Source: Flavobacterium sp. NRK F7 (GTDB lineage Bacteria; Bacteroidota; Bacteroidia; Flavobacteriales; Flavobacteriaceae). From it: a stretch of 64,000 nt of DNA. The notes under the pieces were generated by a model, which was not told where the DNA came from, made no database searches, and saw only the letters and a program-made list of their open reading frames with translations. The DNA lies in the NCBI RefSeq assembly GCF_024054195.1, contig NZ_JAMXLB010000001.1:1498950-1562949 (forward strand), in the 5' to 3' direction. Shown piece after piece: positions 54,344-63,732 of the stretch. How positions within the stretch are numbered: position 1 is the first letter of the stretch; every line of letters starts with the position of its first letter. The translations under genes were made by a program, and so were the position numbers.

Positions 54344-54368
54344 CTCTGTAAATAAAAATTAGCTGGTA

Positions 54369-54376
54369 CAAAGATA
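54369..54376 (-). promoter_or_regulatory. -7 element of the small membrane protein operon
   Basis: CAAAGATA reads TATCTTTG on the minus strand, 25 bp before the ATG at 54343, after which the small protein, GT2 and sigma genes follow. Confidence 0.5.
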
Positions 54377-54429
54377 CAAAAAACAATTTTTAAAAAAGGG
54401 TTTGTTGTTTTTAATTTGTGTAATCCGAA

Positions 54430-55437
54430 TTAGATAATGTTTACTTCGGCTTCAATTGATATTCCAAATTGTTCTAAAATTGTTTTTTGAATATTTTGAG
54501 CCACTTCTAAAATTTCTGTGCCTGTTGCGGTACCATAATTAACCAAGACTAGAGCTTGGTTTTTATGAATTCCTGCATCACCAAAGCGTTTTCCTTTAAA
54601 ACCAGCTTGTTCAATAAGCCAGCCAGCGGGAACTTTTACTTCAGTTTCTGAAACTGGGTAATGAGGCATATTTGGATATTTTAATTTTACTTGCTCGTAT
54701 ATTTGTTTAGAAACAATTGGATTTTTAAAAAAACTCCCGCTATTTCCCAGTTCTTTTGGGTCTGGAAGTTTACTTTGTCGTATTGCGATGACCGCATTGC
54801 TTACTTCTTTTAAGGAAGGATTACTAATGTTTTGTTTAGCTAGTTCCTCTTCAATAGCTCCATAAGAAGTATTTAATTTATGATTTTTTTTGGTTAACTT
54901 AAAAGTAACTGAAGTAATAATGTATTGGTTTTTCAATTCATTTTTAAAAATGCTTTCCCTATAACCAAAAGCACAACTTTCTTTATCAAATGTAACTAAT
55001 TTTTGAGTAGCAATTTCCATGGCTTCACAACAAAAAAAGGTATCTTTAATTTCTACGCCATAGGCACCAATATTTTGAATTGGGGTTGTGCCTACATTTC
55101 CAGGAATTAAGGAAAGATTTTCCAAACCTCCATAATTCTTCTCAATGCAGTATAAAACAAATTGATGCCAGTTTTCACCAGCTTGAGCTTTTACCCAAAC
55201 GAAATCATCATTAGTATCTACAATTTCGATTCCTTTTAAGTCAACATGAACTACTAATTTATCTATGTTTTTAGTTAGTAACATATTACTGCCTCCTCCT
55301 AAAATGAAAATATCGTTGTGATTTTGTAAAACAGTGGCTAATTCTTCTTTGGAATGTACTGCGACAAATTGTTTTGCTAGTGCATTTATACCAAAAGTAT
55401 TAAAAGGTTGTAGGGAGAAATCAGTTTCAAAAATCAT
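54430..55437 (-). CDS. murB: UDP-N-acetylenolpyruvoylglucosamine reductase
   Basis: The 335-residue protein has FAD-binding segments ILGGGSNMLLT and LIPGNVGTTPIQNIGAYG, and the catalytic serine in LGNSGSFFKNP with a C-terminal glutamate (ISIEAEVNII). Length and absence of a gap match type I MurB as in E. coli. It makes UDP-MurNAc for peptidoglycan. The segment GTTPIQNIG has T where A is more usual, a minor change. Confidence 0.95.
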   Translation of the reverse strand: MIFETDFSLQPFNTFGINALAKQFVAVHSKEELATVLQNHNDIFILGGGSNMLLTKNIDKLVVHVDLKGIEIVDTNDDFVWVKAQAGENWHQFVLYCIEKNYGGLENLSLIPGNVGTTPIQNIGAYGVEIKDTFFCCEAMEIATQKLVTFDKESCAFGYRESIFKNELKNQYIITSVTFKLTKKNHKLNTSYGAIEEELAKQNISNPSLKEVSNAVIAIRQSKLPDPKELGNSGSFFKNPIVSKQIYEQVKLKYPNMPHYPVSETEVKVPAGWLIEQAGFKGKRFGDAGIHKNQALVLVNYGTATGTEILEVAQNIQKTILEQFGISIEAEVNII

Positions 55438-55487
55438 AAGAGAGTTGCATTTTAATGATGTAAAAATACTAATTTATGGTTAAGTAA

Positions 55488-56567
55488 TTAAAGATTGTAA
55501 ATGCGATACGACTGATGGGTGCTTTTAATAATTTCTTCAGTACGTGCTGCATGTGTGTCAGAAATGAATATTTGTCCAAAAACCGAGTCATTCACCATAG
55601 AAACAATTTTTTCTACCCGACTTTCATCTAGTTTGTCAAAAATATCATCAAACAGTAAAATAGGTAATTCTCCACTTTGTTGTTTGATAAATTCAAATTG
55701 AGCTAATTTTAAAGCAATTAGGAAAGACTTTTGTTGTCCTTGAGAGCCAAATTTTTTAATTGGGTAACCTTCAATTTCAAAAGAAAGATCGTCTTTGTGA
55801 ATACCAGCACTAGTATATTGTAAAGCTCTGTCTTTCGATAGGTTTTGGGAAAATAATTCGCTCATACTTGCTTCTGTTAACTGACTTTGGTAAACCAATT
55901 GAACCGTTTCGTTTTGATTGGTTATGATGGCATGGTATTTTTGGAAAATAGGAGTAAACTGATGGATAAAATTTTGTCTTTTCTCATAAATATTTTTTCC
56001 AATAGGTTCTAATTGTTCGTCGTAAATCGAAAGATTGTCTTTATCAAAAACTTGATTAAGAGCAAAATATTTTAGCAATGCATTTCTTTGTGCGAGTAAT
56101 TTTTGATATTGAATTAATTCATTCAAATAATACTGATCTAAAGTAGAAAGTACACTGTCTAAGAACTTTCTTCGGGTTTCACTTCCTTCAATAATTAAAT
56201 CTGTATCTGATGGAGAAATAATAACAAGAGGAATAAATCCAATGTGTTCCGAAAGCTTATCGTATATTTTATTATTGCGTTTGATTATTTTTTTTTGTCC
56301 TCTTTTAATACTGCACGAAATTTTTTCTTCGGTATCCTTTTTTAGAAAAACAGCATCTAATAAAAAAAAATCTTCTTCGTGTTTGATATTTTGTGTGGCT
56401 AGTGGATTGAAATAGCTTTTTCCATAAGCTAAATGATAAATGGCATCTAAAATATTGGTTTTTCCAACGCCATTTTTTCCTACAAAACAATTAATCTTAC
56501 TGTCAAAATCTAAGGATTTTGAAGCGATATTTTTATAATTTAATAGTGTGAGATGTTTTAAAAACAC
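55488..56567 (-). CDS. recF: DNA replication and repair protein RecF
   Basis: The 359-residue ATPase of the SMC-like class loads RecA at gaps. It has Walker A GKNGVGKT (30-37), the ABC signature [18 protein letters not shown] and Walker [17 protein letters not shown]. It lies after murB on the minus strand and is not linked to dnaA/dnaN here. Confidence 0.95.
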   Translation of the reverse strand: MFLKHLTLLNYKNIASKSLDFDSKINCFVGKNGVGKTNILDAIYHLAYGKSYFNPLATQNIKHEEDFFLLDAVFLKKDTEEKISCSIKRGQKKIIKRNNKIYDKLSEHIGFIPLVIISPSDTDLIIEGSETRRKFLDSVLSTLDQYYLNELIQYQKLLAQRNALLKYFALNQVFDKDNLSIYDEQLEPIGKNIYEKRQNFIHQFTPIFQKYHAIITNQNETVQLVYQSQLTEASMSELFSQNLSKDRALQYTSAGIHKDDLSFEIEGYPIKKFGSQGQQKSFLIALKLAQFEFIKQQSGELPILLFDDIFDKLDESRVEKIVSMVNDSVFGQIFISDTHAARTEEIIKSTHQSYRIYNL

Positions 56568-56597
56568 AAGCGAAATTTCTTTTAAGTAAACAGACTA

Positions 56598-56605
56598 CAA
56601 AAGTA
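56598..56605 (-). promoter_or_regulatory. -7 element of recF
   Basis: CAAAAGTA reads TACTTTTG on the minus strand, 30 bp before the recF ATG at 56567. Confidence 0.5.
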
Positions 56606-56774
56606 ATGGTAAATAAAAGATATTGGAAGTCTTTTAGATAAAAATAAAGTAAATGAGTGTAAAAATGTAAAATCTTGTTGAGTACTATTTCTTGTGCAAA
56701 CTAGCAATCAAAGTGTAAGCAAATTCTGGTATTCCTAGGTTTCTTGTCTAAATATTGATTATTTTAAAATATTT

Positions 56775-56807
56775 TTTGTGTGTGTTTGAATAAAAATTAT
56801 ATTTTTG
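56775..56807 (+). promoter_or_regulatory. Promoter of the TPR-ribH genes
   Basis: TTTG (56775-56778) and TATTTTTG (56800-56807) are 21 bp apart. The ATG at 56831 follows. The 263-bp region to recF otherwise shows no feature. Confidence 0.6.
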
Positions 56808-56830
56808 CACCTCTAATAAATGTATTATAA

Positions 56831-57613
56831 ATGGCAACATATAACAAAAGAGGTTATAAAACACCAAAACCAAAAGAAGTTTTAGAAAACGAAAATGAAT
56901 TTGATGAAGTGTTAGAATCAGGTGAAAGTACTACAGAAGAAGTATTTAATAAACTTGATGCAACGGCTTCTAGAACAGAGGAATGGGTGGCTAAAAACCA
57001 AAAAGTAATTTTAGGAATTGTTGGTGTAATTGCATTAGCTGCAGTAGGATACATATTGTTTAATAAATTTGTAGCAGAGCCAAAACAAGAACAAGCATTA
57101 AATGATATTTACCAAGCTCAGGTTTATTTTAATGAGGCATTAACCAATACACAAAATCCAGATTCTTTATTTAATTTAGCACTTAAAGGAGGAGAAGGAA
57201 AATTAGGATTAGTTAATTTAGCGGAACAATATTCAGGTTCAAAAGCAGGTAATGTAGCTAATTATTATGCAGGTATGGCTTATTTGCATATTAAAGATTT
57301 TAAAAATGCTGAAAAATACCTTTTAGAGTATGATGCGCAAGATGTAATGACGAAAGCGATTGCTTTAGGTGCATTAGGTGATGCTTATTCAGAATTAAAT
57401 AAAGTTGATGAAGCTATTGCATCTTACAAAAAAGCTTCTGAAGTAGATGAAAACGATTTTACAGCACCAAAATATTTAATGAAAGCAGCTCAATTGGCAT
57501 ATTTAAATAATAAAAAAGCAGAAGCTCACGCGATGTTTTCTACTATCAAAGAAAAATATGAAACATCAAGAGAAGCGGTTAATATTGATGCTTTAATTGC
57601 GATGACAGAATAA
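56831..57613 (+). CDS. TPR protein, YfgM-like, membrane anchored
   Basis: The 260-residue protein has a cytoplasmic Lys/Glu-rich start, a membrane helix (about 58-80, KVILGIVGVIALAAVGYILF) and TPR units (AGMAYLHIKDFKNAEKYLLE, GDAYSELNKVDEAIASYKKA). The layout matches YfgM-type proteins, which join the Sec/SurA chaperone network at the inner membrane. Start is 23 bp after the promoter. Next gene ribH starts 4 bp after its stop. Confidence 0.85.
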   Translation: MATYNKRGYKTPKPKEVLENENEFDEVLESGESTTEEVFNKLDATASRTEEWVAKNQKVILGIVGVIALAAVGYILFNKFVAEPKQEQALNDIYQAQVYFNEALTNTQNPDSLFNLALKGGEGKLGLVNLAEQYSGSKAGNVANYYAGMAYLHIKDFKNAEKYLLEYDAQDVMTKAIALGALGDAYSELNKVDEAIASYKKASEVDENDFTAPKYLMKAAQLAYLNNKKAEAHAMFSTIKEKYETSREAVNIDALIAMTE

Positions 57614-57617
57614 GCTT

Positions 57618-58103
57618 ATGGCTACTGAAAATAAAAACTTATCTCAATACGATAAAAACACAATCCCAAATGCGAAAGACTTTCGATTTGGGATTGTTGT
57701 TTCAGAATGGAATGATACGATTACCAATGGCCTTTTTGAAGGTGCTAAAGCAGCTTTACTGGATTGTGGTACTTTGCCAGAAAATATTATTCGTTGGGAT
57801 GTTCCTGGAAGTTTCGAACTAATTTTTGGTTCAAAAAAAATGATTCAAACCCAGCATGTGGATTGTGTAATTGCAATTGGATGTGTAATTAAAGGTGAGA
57901 CCATGCATTTCGAATTTGTATGCGATGGGGTAACTCAAGGAATTAAAGATTTGAATGTTTTATACGATGTGCCTACTATTTTTTGTTTGTTGACAGATAA
58001 TACGATGCAACAATCAATTGATAGAAGTGGTGGAAAACACGGTAATAAAGGTACAGAAGCCGCTATCGCCGCCATAAAAATGGTCGATTTAAATAGAAAA
58101 TAA
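57618..58103 (+). CDS. ribH: 6,7-dimethyl-8-ribityllumazine synthase
   Basis: The 161-residue enzyme makes the riboflavin precursor lumazine. It has FGIVVSEWNDTITNGLFEGA, VPGSFELIFGSKKM, and the GCVIKGETMHFEFVCDGVTQ catalytic segment with its His, then RSGGKHGNKGTEAA. It is likely co-transcribed with the TPR gene. Confidence 0.96.
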   Translation: MATENKNLSQYDKNTIPNAKDFRFGIVVSEWNDTITNGLFEGAKAALLDCGTLPENIIRWDVPGSFELIFGSKKMIQTQHVDCVIAIGCVIKGETMHFEFVCDGVTQGIKDLNVLYDVPTIFCLLTDNTMQQSIDRSGGKHGNKGTEAAIAAIKMVDLNRK

Positions 58104-58126
58104 AAAAGGTTACCCTACTTGATTAA

Positions 58127-58150
58127 ATCCCGAATTTTTCGGGATTTTTT
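58127..58150 (+). terminator. ribH terminator
   Basis: ATCCCGAA (58127-58134) pairs with TTCGGGAT (58138-58145), then T5. Confidence 0.88.
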
Positions 58151-58212
58151 GTTAACAAAAAATTCAGACAAAAAAGCGTAAAAATCCGTAAATTTGAAAA
58201 AAATAATTACGC

Positions 58213-58512
58213 ATGATTAAATTTGGAAGAGGTCAATTCAAATTGCCTAAAAATAAAAAGTTTAACTATACGCCTCGTCACTATGAAGGAAAAAAAATCG
58301 ATAATTTATACGATTTTGATTCTATTATAAAAAAGGATAGAGATGCTGTTAGTTATAACGATTTGAGGGCGCATTGGAGTGAAGCAAGAGCAAATAGCAG
58401 AAACAGAGGGAATAGGCAATTTAATCTAAGAATTTTAATTATAGTTTTAGTTTTATTATTGCTTTTTATGTATATAATAGATTTTGATTTGTCTATTTTT
58501 AAAAAACAATAA
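58213..58512 (+). CDS. Small conserved membrane protein upstream of mutL
   Basis: The 99-residue protein begins MIKFGRGQFKLPKNKKFNY, is basic through residue 70 and has a single C-terminal helix (about 76-93, LIIVLVLLLLFMYIIDF). Homologues next to mutL in Flavobacteriia are sometimes labelled as a riboflavin synthase subunit, but no such motif is seen and I think the label is wrong. The stop codon abuts the mutL ATG (no gap). A TAAATTTG at 58189-58196 may be its -7 element. Confidence 0.75.
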   Translation: MIKFGRGQFKLPKNKKFNYTPRHYEGKKIDNLYDFDSIIKKDRDAVSYNDLRAHWSEARANSRNRGNRQFNLRILIIVLVLLLLFMYIIDFDLSIFKKQ

Positions 58513-60375
58513 ATGTCTAGTATTATTCAGTTATTACCCGATCATGTTGCCAACCAAATTGCTGCAGGAGAGGTAGTTCAACGACCTGCTTCTGTAGTTA
58601 AAGAACTACTTGAAAATGCCATTGATGCGAAGGCAACAGATATAAAATTAATTGTTAAAGACGCCGGTAAAACATTAATCCAAGTTATCGATAACGGTAT
58701 TGGAATGAGTGTAACCGATGCGCGTTTGTGCTTTGAACGTCATGCGACTTCTAAAATACGTCATGCAGAAGATTTATTTGATTTACATACCAAAGGTTTT
58801 CGTGGTGAAGCCTTAGCTTCTATTGCAGCTATTGCTCATGTTGAATTAAAAACCAAGCAGGATCAAGAAGAATTAGGACACCATATTATTATTGAAGGAA
58901 GTAAGTTTGTGTCGCAAGAAGTTGCTGTTTTGCCTAAAGGAACTTCTTTCTTAGTTAAAAATTTATTTTTTAATATTCCTGCGCGACGCAATTTCTTAAA
59001 ATCTGAAACGGTAGAGATGAAACACATTATGGATGAGTTTCAAAGAGTAGCTTTGGCACATCCATCCATTTATTTTACCCTAATTCATAACGGTTCTGAG
59101 AATTATAATTTACCTTCTTCAAATTACAGACAACGTATTGTAAATATATTAGGAGGTCGTACCAATGAGAAGTTGGTTCCCGTTTCAGAAGATACTGAAA
59201 TAGTAACAATTAGTGGCTTTGTTGGTAAACCAGAATATGCCAAAAAGAGTAGGAGTGAACAATTCTTTTTTGTGAACGATCGCTTTATTAAAAGTGGTTA
59301 TTTGCACCATGCTATTATGAGTGCTTATGATGGATTGCTTAAAGAAGGCAACCAGCCGAGTTATTTCTTATATTTAAAAGTTCCGCCACATACGATTGAT
59401 ATTAATATTCATCCCACCAAAACAGAAATCAAGTTTGATGACGAACAAGCCTTGTATGCTATTTTGCGTTCTTCGGTTAAACACAGTTTAGGTCAATTTA
59501 ATGTGGCCCCAGTTTTAGATTTTGAGAGAGATCCAAATCTAGACACACCTTATGCGTATAAAGATAAAAGTTCGGATGTGCCTTTAATTCAGGTGGATGC
59601 TAATTTTAACCCTTTTCTAGACGAAAAGCCTGTTAAAAACAGTAGCAATTCCTATGCTTCTAGTGGGAATTATGCTAAAAAGGAAACGGCTCATTCTTGG
59701 GAAAGTTTGTATGTAGATTTACGTCAGGACACTAAAGAAGTGGAGAGTCTTTCTTTTGAAAGTGAAGAAGTAACGGGTTCTTTTTTTGAAAGTAAAGAAG
59801 TGGAAATAACTCCTTCAAGAACCTATCAAATTCACAAAAAATATATTGTAAGTTCGATTAAGTCGGGTATGCTTGTTATTGATCAAAATAAAGCACATCA
59901 ACGTGTCTTGTACGAACAATTTTTAAGTAATATTACATTGAAAAAGGCTTCTAGCCAACAATTATTATTTCCTTTAGAATTGCACTTTACAAATGAAGAG
60001 ATGTTTCTTATACAGGAATTAATTCCTTCTTTGGAGAATACTGGTTTTATTTTTGACGGCATTCAAAAAAACAGTATTCATATTTCTGGAATACCCGTAT
60101 CTATTCAAGAAAGTGAAGTGAGTATTTTGTTAGAAGAATTAATCAATGGATTACAAAATAATGTGCCAGAGAGTAACTTTTGTTTGAACGACGGTATTGC
60201 TAAAACAATGGCAAAAAGTGTAGCTGTAAAAACGGGAACCTATTTAACAGAGTTGGAACAAGAAAATTTGGTAAATGCTTTATTTGCTTGTAAAGACCCT
60301 AATGTTTCCCCATTTAATAAACCAACCTTTATTACGCTTAGTGTAGAGGATTTAGATAAAAAATTCGCGTTATGA
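58513..60375 (+). CDS. mutL: DNA mismatch repair protein MutL, nuclease motifs degenerate
   Basis: The 620-residue protein has the GHKL ATPase domain (ELLENAIDAKATDIKLIV, DNGIGMS, KGFRGEALASIAA) and an S5-like middle domain. The C-terminal dimerisation domain is present, but endonuclease motifs are altered: DQHA-x2-E-x4-E is DQNKAHQRVLYE (457-468), the ACR-type motif is AKSVAVKTG (567-575) and the CPHGRP site is VSPFNKP (598-604). It may act without nicking. It is coupled to the gene before it and overlaps the rhomboid gene after it by 4 bp. Confidence 0.93.
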   Translation: MSSIIQLLPDHVANQIAAGEVVQRPASVVKELLENAIDAKATDIKLIVKDAGKTLIQVIDNGIGMSVTDARLCFERHATSKIRHAEDLFDLHTKGFRGEALASIAAIAHVELKTKQDQEELGHHIIIEGSKFVSQEVAVLPKGTSFLVKNLFFNIPARRNFLKSETVEMKHIMDEFQRVALAHPSIYFTLIHNGSENYNLPSSNYRQRIVNILGGRTNEKLVPVSEDTEIVTISGFVGKPEYAKKSRSEQFFFVNDRFIKSGYLHHAIMSAYDGLLKEGNQPSYFLYLKVPPHTIDINIHPTKTEIKFDDEQALYAILRSSVKHSLGQFNVAPVLDFERDPNLDTPYAYKDKSSDVPLIQVDANFNPFLDEKPVKNSSNSYASSGNYAKKETAHSWESLYVDLRQDTKEVESLSFESEEVTGSFFESKEVEITPSRTYQIHKKYIVSSIKSGMLVIDQNKAHQRVLYEQFLSNITLKKASSQQLLFPLELHFTNEEMFLIQELIPSLENTGFIFDGIQKNSIHISGIPVSIQESEVSILLEELINGLQNNVPESNFCLNDGIAKTMAKSVAVKTGTYLTELEQENLVNALFACKDPNVSPFNKPTFITLSVEDLDKKFAL

Positions 60376-61124
60376 TGAGAATGACAGAAATGGTTAAGCA
60401 TTTGTTAATCATTAATATTATATTTTTTATTGGAACCTATTTAGTTCCTAACTCTTTCAATTTAATGGCTTTGCATTATTTTGAAAATGAACAATTTCGT
60501 TTTTGGCAACCTTTAACGCATATGTTCATGCATGGTGGGATTGCACATATTTTATTCAATATGTTTGCTTTGGTTTCTTTTGGTAGTGCTTTAGAACATT
60601 TATGGGGAGGCAAGAAGTTTTTGTTCTTTTATTTTTCTTGTGGAATTGGTGCTTTTTTATTGCACACTGTTGTTAATTATATTTTTTTTCATCATGGCAT
60701 GAGTATTTTAGTTGATAATGGTATTGATAAAAGTCAAATCTTTGGAATTCTTAATGAAGGTAAATATAATACAGATTGGAGTCAATACTTATCGAGTGGT
60801 TCTTTAGATAGAATGTTGTCAGCCTTCTTTACACCCGTTGTTGGAGCTTCTGGAGCCATTTATGGTTTGTTAGTTGCTTTTGCGTATTTGTATCCTAATG
60901 CAGAATTGGCCTTAATGTTTATACCCGTTCCTGTAAAGGCAAAATATTTTGTGCCTATAATAATTATTGGCTTTGACGTTTGTTATGGAATCATTGGAGG
61001 TTATCTAGGAATTTCAAATAGTAATTTTGGACATTATGCGCATGTTGGTGGAGCATTAACGGGACTGATAATGGTTTGGTATTGGAAAAAGAATCAATTT
61101 AATAAAAATCGTTGGGATAGATAA
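60372..61124 (+). CDS. Rhomboid family intramembrane serine protease
   Basis: The 250-residue protein has a six-helix rhomboid core with the catalytic serine in VVGASGAIYGLL and the histidine in YAHVGGALTGLI, plus FMHGGIAHILFNMFALVSFG in the L1/TM2 region. All residues for a protease are present. Substrate is unknown. It overlaps mutL by 4 bp and is followed 8 bp on by a second rhomboid. Confidence 0.92.
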   Translation: MMRMTEMVKHLLIINIIFFIGTYLVPNSFNLMALHYFENEQFRFWQPLTHMFMHGGIAHILFNMFALVSFGSALEHLWGGKKFLFFYFSCGIGAFLLHTVVNYIFFHHGMSILVDNGIDKSQIFGILNEGKYNTDWSQYLSSGSLDRMLSAFFTPVVGASGAIYGLLVAFAYLYPNAELALMFIPVPVKAKYFVPIIIIGFDVCYGIIGGYLGISNSNFGHYAHVGGALTGLIMVWYWKKNQFNKNRWDR

Positions 61125-61132
61125 AAAGTAGT

Positions 61133-61990
61133 ATGAATATTCTAGAAGATTTAAAATTACAGTATAAAATGGGTGGTATCGTTCAGCGGTTGATCTTCTG
61201 GAATGTAGGCCTGTTTATACTTTCATTCGTTTTCTTCTCTTTTGAAATAAGAAAATTTTTATATCCCGATTGGTTGGCGCTATATTCTAGCTCAAGCCAT
61301 TTTGTAACCAAACCATGGACGTTGTTTACGTATATGTTTTTGCATGATGGTTTCTTGCATTTATTGTTTAACATGTTGGTCTTGCATTTTTCAGGAAGAT
61401 TGTTTTTAACCTATTTCACAGGAAGGCAATTATTAGGATTATATGTGTTAGGAGGAATTTTTGCAGGATTCGTATTTATAGTTTCCTATTATTTTTTAGG
61501 AATGAACTCAGCTTTAGTAGGTGCTAGTGGTGCCATAATGGCAATTTTGATAGCTACTGCTACTTATGCTCCATATATGTTATTACGAATTCCTTTAATT
61601 GGAACTGTTAAATTATGGCAAGTTACTTTTGTAATTGTGCTATTGGATTTAATTCAGTTGCCTTTGAATAATACAGGTGGCCATGTAGCGCATTTAGGAG
61701 GTGCTTTATTTGGTTTTATATATGTTAAATTACTTCAAAATGGTACTGATTTATCAAAAGGAATTTCTAAATTACAAGATGGAATAGAAAATCTTTTTTC
61801 TCCCAAAAAGAAAACACCATTTAAAAAAGTACATAAAAACACCTATCAAAAGACTACTTTTACTAAAACTACTCAAGAAAAAGATATCAATCAGAAAAAG
61901 ATAGATGATATTTTGGATAAAATTAGTAAATCAGGTTATGATAGTTTAAGCAAAGAAGAAAAGGAATTTTTATTTAAAGTGGGTAAATAA
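61133..61990 (+). CDS. Rhomboid family protease with C-terminal soluble tail
   Basis: The 285-residue second rhomboid has FLHDGFLHLLFNMLVLHFSG, serine in LVGASGAIMAIL and histidine in GHVAHLGGALFGFI. After the membrane core it has a basic tail (about 225-285, FSPKKKTPFKKVHKN to SKEEKEFLFKVGK) like a small DUF found after Bacteroidota rhomboids. The tandem pair suggests different or paired substrates. Confidence 0.92.
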   Translation: MNILEDLKLQYKMGGIVQRLIFWNVGLFILSFVFFSFEIRKFLYPDWLALYSSSSHFVTKPWTLFTYMFLHDGFLHLLFNMLVLHFSGRLFLTYFTGRQLLGLYVLGGIFAGFVFIVSYYFLGMNSALVGASGAIMAILIATATYAPYMLLRIPLIGTVKLWQVTFVIVLLDLIQLPLNNTGGHVAHLGGALFGFIYVKLLQNGTDLSKGISKLQDGIENLFSPKKKTPFKKVHKNTYQKTTFTKTTQEKDINQKKIDDILDKISKSGYDSLSKEEKEFLFKVGK

Positions 61991-63049
61991 TTGAAAAGAG
62001 AATCATTAATAAGCAGAATCGCCTTCTTTTGTAATAAAGTTTTAGCTTTGATGACCTTTCTTGCTTATATTTTACCTTTTTTAGCACCCAATTTATTTCC
62101 TTTCTTAAGTGTTTTGACGCTTTTATTGCCTCTATTTTTAGTACTGAATGCCGCTTTTTTTATCATTTGGTTGCTTCAATTGAAAAGAAAAATGTTGCTT
62201 TCTGGAATAGTGCTGTTAATTGGAATAACATTTTTAGGTAAATTATACCGTTTTAAAGAAGCTAAATTAGAAGCAGAGCCGGATGATTTTACACTTATGA
62301 GTTATAATGTACGTTTGTTTAATAAGTACGAATGGTTGCCCAATAAAAATGTCCCTAGTGATATTTCGGATGTCATTCAAGATTACAATCCAGATATTTT
62401 GTGTTTGCAAGAATTTACACCTAATGAAGATGTAAGGTTGCGAAATTTTCCTTACAAAAAAATATATTTGAAAGGGGATAAAAATAAATACGGTCAAGCT
62501 ATTTTTTCTAAATACGAAATCGTAAATACTGGAAAAATAGTATTTCCAAATTCTACAAATAATGTCATTTTTGCTGATATTGTGAAAAAAGAGGATACCA
62601 TACGAGTATACAGTATGCATTTACAATCGGTTAAAATTAGTACCGATATTCATGAGAAATTAGATGAAAATAAGTCCAAGTTTATTTTTAAACGAATTAG
62701 TGAAGCTTTTAAACAACAACAATTGCAATCGGAGTTGATTAAAGATCATTATTCAAGTTGTTCGTATCCCAAAATTATTTGTGGCGATATGAATAATAGT
62801 GCCTTTTCTTATGTGTATAGTAATATTAAGGGCGAAATGACCGATGCTTTTCAACAAGCAGGACAAGGTTTTGGAGAATCCTATAATTTTAAATATTATC
62901 CAGCGCGAATCGATTATGTGTTTGTTGAAGATGCTTTTATAGTGAAAGAATTTATAACAGATAATCAAGTGAAGCTTAGCGATCACTTTCCGGTTTTTAC
63001 GCGATTAAAGAAAATAGAATCCGTTGCAACAAACCACTCAAAAAAGTAG
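61991..63049 (+). CDS. Endonuclease/exonuclease/phosphatase family protein, membrane anchored
   Basis: The frame opens with TTG directly after the rhomboid stop. It gives 352 residues: two to three N-terminal helices (about 10-85), then an EEP domain with MSYNVRLFNKYEW, ILCLQEFTPNEDV, YSMHLQS, ICGDMNN and RIDYVFV with SDHFPVFTRL. The catalytic Asn, Glu, Asp and His are present. Substrate may be a phosphodiester or lipid. Its 3' end overlaps the convergent gene by 12 bp. Confidence 0.88.
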   Translation: MKRESLISRIAFFCNKVLALMTFLAYILPFLAPNLFPFLSVLTLLLPLFLVLNAAFFIIWLLQLKRKMLLSGIVLLIGITFLGKLYRFKEAKLEAEPDDFTLMSYNVRLFNKYEWLPNKNVPSDISDVIQDYNPDILCLQEFTPNEDVRLRNFPYKKIYLKGDKNKYGQAIFSKYEIVNTGKIVFPNSTNNVIFADIVKKEDTIRVYSMHLQSVKISTDIHEKLDENKSKFIFKRISEAFKQQQLQSELIKDHYSSCSYPKIICGDMNNSAFSYVYSNIKGEMTDAFQQAGQGFGESYNFKYYPARIDYVFVEDAFIVKEFITDNQVKLSDHFPVFTRLKKIESVATNHSKK

Positions 63050-63655
63050 TTTTTGTTTTAATAAATAGTCCTTTGCATGTCTTCCTTCATTAAAAAGTAA
63101 ATCCAAAATACTTAAATTCGGAATAAAACCGTGTTTTTCATTAAAAACTTGAGTGTAAGATTCGTTTACAAAAGTGTCTTTTTTTCCATTGGCTAACGGA
63201 CGAAAATCCGTATAATTTTTTGCTTCATGAAAATACTCTGTGGTTGTAGTATAAGGTAAGGTAATACCTAAACAGGCATTGATGATTTCAAATATTTCAA
63301 AATTTAAATCCATCATAAACTCGTGTTTTTTTTCAAAAACGGGACGAATATCATCTTCGAAAAACTCAAAGAAAGGTGAAGTCCTATAAGCTGCTTCTAG
63401 AGATTTAAAATGGTTTTTTTGCCAATCAAAGGCATTTTCAATTTTTACATCTTTATACTTTTGGTGTAATTCTTTACTATGCTTAACGGGGATGTTTAGC
63501 ATTTGAACCCCATTCGGACTATAAATATACATGCGATTGCGATTCGTTTGCTTTTGAAAATTATCTTCTTTTTCAAAAGTTATGGTCTCCGCTTGTAATA
63601 GAGCAGCATATTGACTTATAGAAGGGAAATAGGTTGGATGTAATAAAATGTTCAT
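63038..63655 (-). CDS. WbqC family protein
   Basis: The ATG at 63655 gives 205 residues (MNILLHPTYFPSISQY), the typical start of the WbqC-like family. A longer frame from 63679 is less likely. The central segments KIENAFDWQKNHFKSLEAAY and RTSPFFEFFEDDIRPVFEKK match the family, which is often found in surface polysaccharide clusters, but its activity is unknown. It converges with the EEP gene. Confidence 0.87.
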   Translation of the reverse strand: MNILLHPTYFPSISQYAALLQAETITFEKEDNFQKQTNRNRMYIYSPNGVQMLNIPVKHSKELHQKYKDVKIENAFDWQKNHFKSLEAAYRTSPFFEFFEDDIRPVFEKKHEFMMDLNFEIFEIINACLGITLPYTTTTEYFHEAKNYTDFRPLANGKKDTFVNESYTQVFNEKHGFIPNLSILDLLFNEGRHAKDYLLKQKLLF

Positions 63656-63676
63656 TTGTGAAATAATTTTAAAAAG

Positions 63677-63709
63677 CAAGAGTTTATATTGTTGAAATAT
63701 AAACTCTTG
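63677..63709 (-). terminator. lepB terminator
   Basis: CAAGAGTTTATATT (63677-63690) pairs with AATATAAACTCTTG (63696-63709), a 14-bp perfect stem. On the minus strand it is followed by C and T5, serving lepB. Confidence 0.8.
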
Positions 63710-63732
63710 TAATATTTAAGGCTTATTTTTAA

